The notes under the pieces were generated by a model. That model did not search any database and was not told the DNA's origin. It saw only the letters and a list, made by a program, of their open reading frames with translations. The position numbers were made by a program, and so were the translations under genes. Shown here in pieces: positions 17,516 through 25,597 of a stretch of 64,000 nucleotides of DNA (positions are counted from its first letter, which is position 1; every line of letters starts with the position of its first letter). The DNA is from an uncultured Pseudodesulfovibrio sp. (lineage in GTDB: Bacteria; Desulfobacterota; Desulfovibrionia; Desulfovibrionales; Desulfovibrionaceae), in NCBI RefSeq assembly GCF_963662885.1, contig NZ_OY760059.1, positions 1 through 64,000 on the forward strand, written 5' to 3'.

Positions 17516-18523
17516 ATGATGCGCATCAAACTCATCGTCTTCGCCCTGTCCCTGCTCCTGTGCCGGGCCGTCACGGCCAACGCGGCCCAGGTAGAGGTCT
17601 ACCTCGTGCCCATGGAGACATTCCGGACCATGCCCTACGATGTCTTCACCGACTGGAACGCCCTGCACCAACTGGCCGTGCGCAACGACGCGGCCATGAC
17701 CGGCCAGAGCGACTCGCCCGGCGGCTGCATGGTCATGAGCTTTTTGGGCGGCACTCTGCCGCCGGACATCCGCTTCGAAGCTGTGGTCAAGGACCGCATG
17801 ACCAAGGGCGACGCGCCCAAGAGCCAGGAGCGGTACATGGACTTCCAGGGCAGACGGGTGCACATGTTTGCCGCCCAGTCGTCCCCGGCCGGTTTTCTTG
17901 AACGGTTCTACATCAACTACTATTCACTGCCCGTAAACGGCGGCAAGCAGACACAGATTGCCCGCTGGGATCCCAAGGCAGGAGGCCCCGGGCCTGTGCC
18001 GCAGGCAGCTGCTCCAGCACCCCGTCCGGCCCCCGCGCCGCAGCCGCGAGCCAGCGCGGGCAACGACGTCATCGACCCCATGGCCGCTGCCGAGCCCGCC
18101 CCCTCGACCACGAACTACGCGCCCGCTCCGGCACCGGCACCCGCTCCCGCGCAAAACTATGCCCCGACCCCGGCACCTGCTCCCACGCCGAACTATGCCC
18201 CAACCCCGGCTCCCGCGCTTGCACCGGCTCCGGCTCCTGCTCCGGCAATGGCGCCCGCGCCTGCTCCGGCCATGGCTTCGGCCGCGCCTGCACAAGGTCC
18301 GCTTGAACGAGGCCTGGCCTTCCTTAACCCGGTCTTCCCGGACGACGTGGAACTGATCCAGAAACGCCTCAGGGAACTGGGCATATACAAGGGCCCCATC
18401 GACAAACGATTCGGCCCCCAAACCAAGCGGTCCCTGGATCACTATGCCGTGGGCCAGGGGTTCCCAAAGGGTCAATGGTCCCTGGGCCTGCAAAAGGCCC
18501 TGTTTCAGGGTACCGGCCTCTGA
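17516..18523 (+). CDS. Secreted protein with Pro/Ala linker and peptidoglycan-binding-like domain
   Basis: The 335-residue protein has a Sec signal (IVFALSLLLCRAVTANAA). A globular region of about 140 residues follows, then a long low-complexity linker of Ala-Pro repeats (about 160-255), then the same C-terminal domain as the previous gene, starting ERGLAFLNPVFPDDVELIQ. I placed the start at 17516, which follows AAGGA; ATG at 17519 is also possible. The linker suggests it spans the periplasm or cell wall. A strong terminator follows, so this ends the four-gene cluster. Confidence 0.75.
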   Translation: MMRIKLIVFALSLLLCRAVTANAAQVEVYLVPMETFRTMPYDVFTDWNALHQLAVRNDAAMTGQSDSPGGCMVMSFLGGTLPPDIRFEAVVKDRMTKGDAPKSQERYMDFQGRRVHMFAAQSSPAGFLERFYINYYSLPVNGGKQTQIARWDPKAGGPGPVPQAAAPAPRPAPAPQPRASAGNDVIDPMAAAEPAPSTTNYAPAPAPAPAPAQNYAPTPAPAPTPNYAPTPAPALAPAPAPAPAMAPAPAPAMASAAPAQGPLERGLAFLNPVFPDDVELIQKRLRELGIYKGPIDKRFGPQTKRSLDHYAVGQGFPKGQWSLGLQKALFQGTGL

Positions 18524-18545
18524 TTCGTACTTCTCGCGACGTAAA

Positions 18546-18573
18546 GGGCGGCTTCCCGAAGCCGCCCTTTTTT
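18546..18573 (+). terminator. Intrinsic terminator after the secreted-protein cluster
   Basis: GGGCGGCTTC pairs with GAAGCCGCCC across a CC loop, followed by TTTTTT. It closes the transcript that begins at or before 13630. Confidence 0.9.
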
Positions 18574-18694
18574 ATGCCCTCTTCATCCGCCCGCCGAAGG
18601 ACCTGACCACGCGGGTGGTGACAAGCCGGGGGAAAGGGCTTAGAAATGGGGTACGGTGCGAACGCCGTGCAAAATCAAAACTGAACGAGTGCAA

Positions 18695-21112
18695 ATGACC
18701 AAAACGACCCTTCCCCAAAGCCTGCCCGGATCCAAGCTGCGGGCGGCCATGGACCCGGCCACCATCCCCTACGCCACCAGCGCCGACGTTCCGGAGCGGA
18801 ACGTCTACTCCAAGTTGCAGCCCCGTGCTATCCACGCCCTGTCCCTGGCGTTGGAGATCAAGGGCAACGAACACAACCTGTACGTGGCCGGTGAGCCGAA
18901 CATGGGCCGCACCTATTTCGTGCGCTCGTTTCTCAAGCCTGCGGCGGCCAAGGCCGCCCCGCCGGCGGACTGGGTCTACCTGTACAATTTCGAGGACAGC
19001 GACAAGCCCATCGCCCTGTCCCTGCCCGCCGGTCGTGGCCGCAAGTTCAAGCTGGCCCAAACCAAGGCCATGACGCACATCCGCCAGGAGATTCCGGCCC
19101 GGTTCGAGAAGGACACCTTTCAGAAGAAGCACGAGCGCATCGTCAAGAAGTTCAACGCCAAGCGCGAGGAACTGTTCAACAAGATGGACGACACCGCCGA
19201 AAAGGAGAACTTTTCCCTGTCGCTGGACGACGAGGGCGTGCTGACCCTGTCGCCCATCGTGGACGGCGAGGTGGTCTCGGACAAGGATTTCGACAAGCTC
19301 AAGCCCGCTCAGCGCAAGAAGCTCAAGGCCAAGGGGGAGGAGTTGCTGGCCGGTGTCAGCTCCATCCTGCGCCAGATCAACCAGAACGAGATGGAGATGC
19401 GCGACTCCGAGAGCGCCCTGCAGCGCGAGACCGCCAAGACGGTCATGGAGGACTGCTTCAAGGAAGTCTCCGACAAATTCAAGGACATCGAGGGGCTGGC
19501 CGATTATTTCGAAGATCTGGTGGATGAGGTGGTCGACAACGTGGACCAGTTCATGCCACGCGACACCTCCCTGGCCGGATTGCTGCCCGAAGGCATGCCC
19601 ACGGGCGAGGACTTCTTCACCCGGTTCGAGGTCAACCTGTTCGTGGACAACGGCAAGACCAAGGGCGCGCCCGTGGTGGTGGAAGACCACCCCACTCCGT
19701 TCAACCTGCTCGGCTCCATCGAACGCGAGGCCGAGATGGGCGCGCTGTACACGGACTTCACCCTGATCAAGGCGGGCTCCCTGCACCAGGCCAACGGCGG
19801 GTTCCTGATCCTCAACGTGGAGGACCTGCTGTCCAACCCGAGCTCGTGGGAAGGGCTGCTGCGGGCGCTGCGCTCGAACCAGTCGCGCATCGAGGACCCG
19901 GTGGACCCGGACCAGGTCCGCGCCCGGACCATACAGCCCGAACCCATCGATCTGGACCTCAAGGTGGTCCTCATCGGCACCGACGAGCACTACGAGGTCC
20001 TGCTCTACAACGACGACCGGTTCGCCAAGTATTTCAAACTCAAGGCGCATCTGCAGCACGCGGCCATGCGCACGGCGGCCAACATCCGCAACTTCGTGTC
20101 GATCATCGGCCAGACCGCGCGCGAGGCCGGGGTCCTGCCCCTGACCCGCGAGGCCATGGCCGGACTCATCGACTTCGCCTCCCGGCTTGTGGAGGACCAG
20201 AAGCGGCTGTCCCTGTACATCCCGCTCATCCGCGAGCGCATGATCGAGGCCTCGGCCCTGGCCCGCATGGCCGGCAAGGAGACCGTGGACCAGACGGCCA
20301 TGAGCGAGGCGGTCTGGGCCAAGGACTACCGCGTGAACCTCTACGAAGAGGAGTTCATGGCCGACTACGACCGGCAGGTCATCAAGGTGGACACCGACGG
20401 GTTCGGCACAGGCCGGGCCAACGGTCTGTCCGTGACCCTGTTCGGGGACTACGAGTTCGGCCTGCCGCACCAGATTTCCTGCACCGTCGGCGTGGGCCAC
20501 GGCGGTATCCTCGACCTGGAACGCGAGGCCCAGCTGGGTGGCCCGATCCATACCAAGGGCATGATGATCATCAAGTCCTACCTGGTGCGCCTGTTCGCCC
20601 AGAACAAGCCCATCGTGCTGACCGGCTCCCTGTGCTTCGAACAGTCCTACGCGGGCATCGAAGGCGACTCGGCGTCGGGCGCGGAGCTGGCCTCCCTGCT
20701 CTCGGCCCTGTCCGACACGCCCATCAACCTGTCCTACGCCATGACGGGCGCAGTCTCGCAAAGCGGCGCGGTCATGGCCGTCGGCGGCGTGAACCGCAAG
20801 ATCGAGGGATTCTTCGAGGTCTGCCGCAGGCGCAAGCTGACCGGCCGCCAGGGCGTGATCCTGCCTGCGGACAACGTGGTCAACCTGATGCTCAAGGACG
20901 AGGTGGTCCGGGCCGTGGACGAAGGCAAGTTCCACATCTTCCCGGTCAAGACCATCGAGGAGGCCCTGTTCATCCTGACCGGGCTCAAGTGCGGCACGCG
21001 CGGCAAGAACGGGCAGTACCCGCTTGGCACCCTGTACCGCAAGGTGGACCAGCGTCTGGCCGAGCTGGCCGAACTGGCCATGAAGACCACCTCCGGGGGC
21101 TGCGAAAAATAG
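18695..21112 (+). CDS. Lon-like ATP-dependent protease (LonB/YcbZ type)
   Basis: The 805-residue protein belongs to the Lon-like group with AAA+ and Lon-type serine protease domains. The protease part is clear: the catalytic serine is in GDSASGAELASLL (S661) and the catalytic lysine in GGVNRKIEGFF (K702). The N-terminal Walker A region reads GEPNMGRTYF, with arginine where lysine is usual, so ATP use may be altered. Between them is a long charged helical insert (about 130-300), as in other members of this subgroup. I used the ATG at 18695; a GTG at 18656 would add 13 residues. It stands alone, with a terminator upstream and a convergent gene just downstream. Confidence 0.88.
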   Translation: MTKTTLPQSLPGSKLRAAMDPATIPYATSADVPERNVYSKLQPRAIHALSLALEIKGNEHNLYVAGEPNMGRTYFVRSFLKPAAAKAAPPADWVYLYNFEDSDKPIALSLPAGRGRKFKLAQTKAMTHIRQEIPARFEKDTFQKKHERIVKKFNAKREELFNKMDDTAEKENFSLSLDDEGVLTLSPIVDGEVVSDKDFDKLKPAQRKKLKAKGEELLAGVSSILRQINQNEMEMRDSESALQRETAKTVMEDCFKEVSDKFKDIEGLADYFEDLVDEVVDNVDQFMPRDTSLAGLLPEGMPTGEDFFTRFEVNLFVDNGKTKGAPVVVEDHPTPFNLLGSIEREAEMGALYTDFTLIKAGSLHQANGGFLILNVEDLLSNPSSWEGLLRALRSNQSRIEDPVDPDQVRARTIQPEPIDLDLKVVLIGTDEHYEVLLYNDDRFAKYFKLKAHLQHAAMRTAANIRNFVSIIGQTAREAGVLPLTREAMAGLIDFASRLVEDQKRLSLYIPLIRERMIEASALARMAGKETVDQTAMSEAVWAKDYRVNLYEEEFMADYDRQVIKVDTDGFGTGRANGLSVTLFGDYEFGLPHQISCTVGVGHGGILDLEREAQLGGPIHTKGMMIIKSYLVRLFAQNKPIVLTGSLCFEQSYAGIEGDSASGAELASLLSALSDTPINLSYAMTGAVSQSGAVMAVGGVNRKIEGFFEVCRRRKLTGRQGVILPADNVVNLMLKDEVVRAVDEGKFHIFPVKTIEEALFILTGLKCGTRGKNGQYPLGTLYRKVDQRLAELAELAMKTTSGGCEK

Positions 21113-21115
21113 GAA

Positions 21116-21832
21116 TCAGCGGGGCTGAGCAGAGGGTGCCGGGCAGGTGCCGAAGACCTGTCCCCCCTTGCCCTCCGCGATCACGGCCTTGAAAGCCTCT
21201 GCCAGGGGACCGGCCAGATAGGCGTTGCGCTTGTTCAGCCAGTGGTAGAGACGCGCCTGATGCAACGGCGCGGAAAGAAACAGCGGTTTGCCCAGTTGGG
21301 CCTTGACCAGTTCGACCGTGTTGCGCTCCTCCAGGATCACGTCGAGGCGACCCTCCTCCATCATCCGCACGCCGCTCTTCAGACTGTTCACCTGCACCGG
21401 GGTCACCCCCGCTTTTCCGCAGAGCATACTGGCCGTCAGGTCACCCCGGCTGACCCCGACGCGATATCGGGCCAGCTCGGCCACCCGGCTGATCCGGATA
21501 TCCTTGCGCAATGTGCAGACCACGAAATCCACAAGCAGGAGCGGGTACGGAACCTTGACCAGCTCCCTGTGCTCCGACGCCACAAGCTCGGTTCGAAGCA
21601 GACTGGCGTCCGTCCGGCCCGAGTCCGCGAACTCGAGCTCCAGCCGCGAGGGAAGGGAAAGGAAGTCCGCCTCCATCCCCACCCGGCTATAGGCTTCCCG
21701 GAAAAACGCCTCGACGACGGGGAACCGGCAACTGTCGTTCAAGAAGGGCATGCCGATGGTCAGATGGCGCGCCTGCGCCGTTCCGGACAGGAGGGAGAGC
21801 AGGACAAGGAGAAGAAGTACGCGCCGCAACAT
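21116..21832 (-). CDS. Small periplasmic solute-binding-like protein (family 3 type)
   Basis: The 238-residue protein has a Sec signal (VLLLLVLLSLLSGTAQA) and a mature part that looks like a periplasmic type II binding fold: HLTIGMPFLNDSCRFPVVEAFFREAYSRVG, then LRKDIRISRVAELARYRVGVSRG, then ILEERNTVELVKAQLG. Such proteins bind amino acids or act as sensory inputs. No permease lies next to it, so it may be a stand-alone sensor input. I used ATG 21832; the longer frame to 21967 starts in non-coding sequence. It ends 3 bases from the Lon-like gene in convergent orientation. The ligand is unknown. Confidence 0.7.
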   Translation of the reverse strand: MLRRVLLLLVLLSLLSGTAQARHLTIGMPFLNDSCRFPVVEAFFREAYSRVGMEADFLSLPSRLELEFADSGRTDASLLRTELVASEHRELVKVPYPLLLVDFVVCTLRKDIRISRVAELARYRVGVSRGDLTASMLCGKAGVTPVQVNSLKSGVRMMEEGRLDVILEERNTVELVKAQLGKPLFLSAPLHQARLYHWLNKRNAYLAGPLAEAFKAVIAEGKGGQVFGTCPAPSAQPR

Positions 21833-22006
21833 GCATTCGTTGTTATCAGGCTTTGAAAGAATAGACAATTCAATAGCCTCACGGCTTCGGACAATGAGGT
21901 CGGATACCCAACGGACCTTTTGGGCCGCCGCCTGTTGCGCACACCGCGCGTTGACGCGAACCCGCACCGCCGTTAGGGTCAGGCAAACTTTTCAAAGGAG
22001 CCACCG

Positions 22007-22663
22007 ATGTATTGGATAGCTTTCGGCGATATACACGAATCAACCGGCCTGCTCGGCTCCGTTCCCGGACTGGCCGAAGCCGATGGAATCATCGTTACCG
22101 GCGATCTGACCAACCGGGGCGACCGCGAGGCGGGTAAACGCGTGCTCGACGACGTGGCCCGGTACAACCCGCGCATCCTGGCCCAACCGGGCAACATGGA
22201 CACGGACGGCGTGACCGCCTACATGCGCGAACAGGACATGGACATCCACCTGCGCGTGCGCGAGCTGGCTCCAGGGCTGGGGCTCATGGGCGTGGGGTTG
22301 TCCACCCCGACTCCTTTCGGCACGCCCGGTGAGATTCCCGAGACCACCCTGGTCCAGTGGCTGGACAAAACCTACACCCTGGCCAACGGGTTCGACCAAC
22401 TGATCTGCATCATCCACGAGCCGCCCATAGACACCGCGGTGGACCGGCTGAGCAACGGGCAGCATGTGGGCAGCCCGGGCGTTCGGGCCTTTTTGGAGCG
22501 GGTCCAGCCCGTCCTGGCCGTGACCGGCCACATCCATGAGGCGGCGGGCGCGGACCGCATCGGCAAGACCACGGTCATTAATCCGGGCATGCTGTCCGGC
22601 GGCGGGTTCGTGCGCATAGATTTCGACGGGAAAACCGTGTCCGCCACCCTGGAGAGCGTCTAG
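22007..22663 (+). CDS. Calcineurin-like metallophosphoesterase
   Basis: The 218-residue protein has the metal-binding set of the family: GDIHE (near residue 7), GDLTN (near 32), GNMD (near 63), IIHEPP and GHIHEA near 180. The order GDxH, GDxxx, GNxD/H, H and GHxH is complete, so it should be a two-metal phosphoesterase. The substrate is unknown; relatives hydrolyse phosphodiesters or phosphomonoesters. The rlmH ATG follows its stop codon directly, so the two are co-transcribed. It is divergent from the solute-binding gene. Confidence 0.88.
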   Translation: MYWIAFGDIHESTGLLGSVPGLAEADGIIVTGDLTNRGDREAGKRVLDDVARYNPRILAQPGNMDTDGVTAYMREQDMDIHLRVRELAPGLGLMGVGLSTPTPFGTPGEIPETTLVQWLDKTYTLANGFDQLICIIHEPPIDTAVDRLSNGQHVGSPGVRAFLERVQPVLAVTGHIHEAAGADRIGKTTVINPGMLSGGGFVRIDFDGKTVSATLESV

Positions 22664-23134
22664 ATGAGCAAGATCGGTTTCCTCTGGGTGGGCAAGCTCA
22701 AGGAGTCCTTTTCCCAGGACGGGTGCGCCCTGTACTGGAAAAAGCTGTCGCGCTTCTTCCAGCTGGAGGAGACGGTCATCAAGGACGCGCCCGGCAAGCT
22801 GCCCCCTGCGGAAAAGAACAAGGTCGAGGGCGAACGCATCCTGGCCAAGGTCAAACCCGGCGATGTGCTCATCCTCCTGGACGAATTCGGTGAACGGCTG
22901 ACCAGCCGCACGCTGGCAAAGAAGCTCAAGCAGTGGACCGACGCGCCCAACCAGCGGCCGGTCTTCGTCATCGGCGGTCCGTTCGGCCTGTCCGACGAGG
23001 TCAAGGCGGCCGCCCGGCACACCATCCGCTTGAGCGATATGACCCTGCCCCACGAACTGGCCCGGCTCCTGCTCCTGGAGCAGCTGTACCGCGCCGGAAC
23101 CATCCATAAAAACATGCCCTATCACCACGACTAG
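22664..23134 (+). CDS. rlmH: 23S rRNA (pseudouridine-1915-N3)-methyltransferase RlmH
   Basis: RlmH methylates N3 of pseudouridine 1915 in helix 69 of 23S rRNA. The 156-residue protein has the knot-type SPOUT features: LILLDEFGERLTS, FVIGGPFGLSDEV (SAM loop) and the C-terminal signature HKNMPYHHD. The length is as usual for the family. It starts directly at the stop codon of the phosphoesterase gene, and a small acidic protein follows in the same orientation. Confidence 0.96.
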   Translation: MSKIGFLWVGKLKESFSQDGCALYWKKLSRFFQLEETVIKDAPGKLPPAEKNKVEGERILAKVKPGDVLILLDEFGERLTSRTLAKKLKQWTDAPNQRPVFVIGGPFGLSDEVKAAARHTIRLSDMTLPHELARLLLLEQLYRAGTIHKNMPYHHD

Positions 23135-23157
23135 GGCCGACCAACGGAGGCACACCC

Positions 23158-23415
23158 ATGCTCGACATAGATTACCTGGAACGCGTGGCCAACTACTTCG
23201 ACTCAGGCGACTGCAAGTTCGAATTTGAAAACGGCGAAGAGGAACGCCGCCTGCTCATCCTCGACTTCCTCGAACGGCTCATGGAACTCGGCGAAAAGGC
23301 CGACGAACTGGCGACCAAGCTGATCTTCAAGGACGCCTACGCCACCCTGCTCACCGAAGAAGGCGTGGCCGAAGCCGAGGCCGCCGAGGCCGAAGCGAAG
23401 GGAACGAAACAGTAG
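23158..23415 (+). CDS. Small acidic protein of unknown function
   Basis: The 85-residue protein is strongly acidic and helical, starting MLDIDYLERVANYF. Its tail is rich in Ala and Glu (EEGVAEAEAAEAEAKG). A ribosome site (GGAGG) lies 9 bases upstream, and it sits 23 bases behind rlmH, before a strong terminator. Good spacing and codon pattern support it as a real gene. I do not recognise a family. Confidence 0.75.
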   Translation: MLDIDYLERVANYFDSGDCKFEFENGEEERRLLILDFLERLMELGEKADELATKLIFKDAYATLLTEEGVAEAEAAEAEAKGTKQ

Positions 23416-23445
23416 GACGAATCAGGTTTTGGCTCCATACGCGAG

Positions 23446-23482
23446 AAAAAAAGCGGACCCGTTTGACGGGCCCGCTTTTTTT
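23446..23482. terminator. Bidirectional intrinsic terminator between convergent genes
   Basis: AGCGG-A-CCCGT pairs with ACGGG-C-CCGCT around a TTG loop, flanked by A-run and T-run on the two sides. It can end both the plus-strand rlmH transcript and the minus-strand Nramp gene. Confidence 0.9.
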
Positions 23483-23486
23483 GCGG

Positions 23487-25376
23487 CTACACAACCAGAA
23501 TAGGTATGTCCACCTTGTGGCGGACCGGCTCCACGGTCTCGCCCCAGAGCAGGTCGCCCAGCAGGCGGTGGCCGTGGGAGCCCATGACCAGCATGTCCAC
23601 ATTGTGGGTTGCCGCGAATTTGACCAGTTCCCGTGAAGGATTGCCGAAGAGCAGGGCCATCTCAACAGCCACCCCGGCACCGCCGATCTCGTCCATGATC
23701 TCGGCCAGATACTGCTCGTCCTCGCGGGTATGTTCGTCATAGACGTGCTGCCCGCCGTCCCTGGCATTGTCGTAGACATGGGCCAGGGCCGTATCCACCA
23801 CGTGAACCAGAGTCAGCATGGAGCCCTCCCGCTTGGCCAGGGACAGGGCCTGATTGATGATCGGCGCGTCCCCGGCGTCATGGCCCAGGGAAGCGACGAT
23901 GTGCCGCACTGACCTGGTCTCGACCTTCTCGATGACGGCTGCGGCGCTGCCGGGCGCGGCCTCGGCCCAGCTTTTTTCCCCGCGCAGAAACGGCATGACC
24001 AGCAGATAGACAAGGAAAAGCCCGGTGGCGGCCGCCACCAGCCCGATGAGGAGCGTGACGACAAGCGACGTCCCTTCCCCGCTCCATTCGGCGATCTGGT
24101 CGTAGACCAGCTTGGCGTTCAACGCGATGATGACCGCCGACGTGGCCCAGGCCAGAATCTTGACCCACCACCGGTTGGCGAACGAGCCCATCTTGAGCTT
24201 GTCACTGGTGAAATGAACCAGCGGAACGATGGCGAACGGGAGTTGCAGGCTTAGGACGACCTGACTGAGGATGAGCAGCTTGTAGGTGCCTTTGTCGCCG
24301 AGGATGGCGATGACCACCACGGCCGGAAGCAGCGCGATGCAGCGGGTGATGAGCCGCCTGATGTGGGGGCTCAGACGAATCTTGACGAACCCTTCCATGA
24401 CGATCTGTCCGGCCAGTGTTCCGGTCAGTGTGGAGCTCTGCCCGGCGGCCAGAAGCGCCAGCCCGAAGGCGATGGGGGCCACATGCGAGCCGAGCAGTTG
24501 TTCAAGCATCTGGTCGGCCTGCTGGATTTCGGTGACCACGAGGCCGTTTCGATAAAAGACCGCCGCCGCAAGAATCAGGATGGCCGCGTTCACGAAAAAG
24601 GCCGCGTTCAGGGCGATGGCCGAGTCGAGCAGATTGAAACGGCAGGCCTGAGCCTTGGCGTCGACCATGCGCGAGACGTGCCGCGTCTGGACCAGTGAGG
24701 AGTGCAGGTACAGGTTGTGGGGCATGACCGTGGCGCCGATGATGCCCAGGATGATGTACACGGAACCTTCCGGGATGGACGGCGCAAGCCCGGCCGCAGC
24801 CGCGCCCCAGTCCGGCTGGGCCAGGAAGAGGTTGACCACGAAGCCACCGGCGATGACCGTGATCAGGGAAAGGATGAAGGCCTCCATCTTGCGGATGCCC
24901 AGCCGCTGGATGGCCAGCAGCAGAAAGGTGTCGAACAGGGTCACGGCCGCGCCCCAGAGCAGGGGCAGGCCGAAGAGCAGGTTCAGGCCGAGGATGGTCC
25001 CGAGCAGTTCGGCCAGGTCGCAGGCCGCGATGGCGATCTCGCACATGATCCACAGCACGAACGACGCGGCCTTGGAATATTCGGCGCGGCAGGCCTGGGC
25101 CAGATCCTTGCCGGTGACGATGCCCAGCCGCGCGGACAGGGTCTGCAACAGCACGGCCATCATGTTGGACATCAGGATGACCCAGATCAGGGCGTAGCCG
25201 AAACGGGACCCGCCTTCGAGGTCGGTGGCCCAGTTGCCCGGGTCCATGTAGCCAACGCTGACCAGATACGCCGGTCCGGCAAAGGCGAAAACGCGTTTCC
25301 ACAATTTGGGATGCCGGGTCTGTACCGACCCGTGCACTTCTTCCAGGGATTTTTCCTTGCTCACTGTGTCCGTCAT
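23487..25376 (-). CDS. mntH: Nramp/MntH-family metal transporter fused to a UspA domain
   Basis: The 629-residue protein is a proton-coupled divalent metal (Mn/Fe) importer with an extra C-terminal universal-stress domain. The transporter part keeps the metal-binding signatures DPGN (45-48) and MPHNLYLHS, and about eleven membrane segments. From about residue 480 comes a UspA-like domain: RHIVASLGHDAGDAP, then VDMLVMGSHGHRLLGDLLW, near the G-2x-G-9x-G nucleotide-binding pattern. Fusion suggests the transporter is gated or regulated by ATP or another nucleotide. The start at 25376 follows GGAG by 9 bases; longer frames to 25484 have no good site. Confidence 0.93.
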   Translation of the reverse strand: MTDTVSKEKSLEEVHGSVQTRHPKLWKRVFAFAGPAYLVSVGYMDPGNWATDLEGGSRFGYALIWVILMSNMMAVLLQTLSARLGIVTGKDLAQACRAEYSKAASFVLWIMCEIAIAACDLAELLGTILGLNLLFGLPLLWGAAVTLFDTFLLLAIQRLGIRKMEAFILSLITVIAGGFVVNLFLAQPDWGAAAAGLAPSIPEGSVYIILGIIGATVMPHNLYLHSSLVQTRHVSRMVDAKAQACRFNLLDSAIALNAAFFVNAAILILAAAVFYRNGLVVTEIQQADQMLEQLLGSHVAPIAFGLALLAAGQSSTLTGTLAGQIVMEGFVKIRLSPHIRRLITRCIALLPAVVVIAILGDKGTYKLLILSQVVLSLQLPFAIVPLVHFTSDKLKMGSFANRWWVKILAWATSAVIIALNAKLVYDQIAEWSGEGTSLVVTLLIGLVAAATGLFLVYLLVMPFLRGEKSWAEAAPGSAAAVIEKVETRSVRHIVASLGHDAGDAPIINQALSLAKREGSMLTLVHVVDTALAHVYDNARDGGQHVYDEHTREDEQYLAEIMDEIGGAGVAVEMALLFGNPSRELVKFAATHNVDMLVMGSHGHRLLGDLLWGETVEPVRHKVDIPILVV

Positions 25377-25573
25377 CCGAATCGGCTCCATGAATCGAAA
25401 TCGCTTTGGGGAGGAACGGGGCCAGCCGGGTCCGCGCAAAAACGCGTTCCGCCTCGCCCCGCAACGGAGCATAGCATAACGCATCCATCTGACAACACAA
25501 TGGTTCAGGTGGAGCCGGTGGTTGTTTGAGAGAGCGGGAAGGGAAAAGAGAGACCGGAGGAGAGGCGATCATA

Positions 25574-25595
25574 CCCCTCCCCCGGCCGCCGGAGG
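25574..25595. repeat. Half-copy of the GC-rich palindromic repeat
   Basis: These 22 bases are the exact reverse complement of 7276-7297, the left half of repeat copy 1. The other arm is missing. It lies just behind the stop codon of the acyl-CoA synthetase (minus strand). Confidence 0.7.
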
Positions 25596-25597
25596 CC

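Noticed and set aside
18572..20935. A 787-codon open frame on the minus strand
   Set aside because: It lies antisense to the Lon-like protease, which has its active-site residues in the right order.
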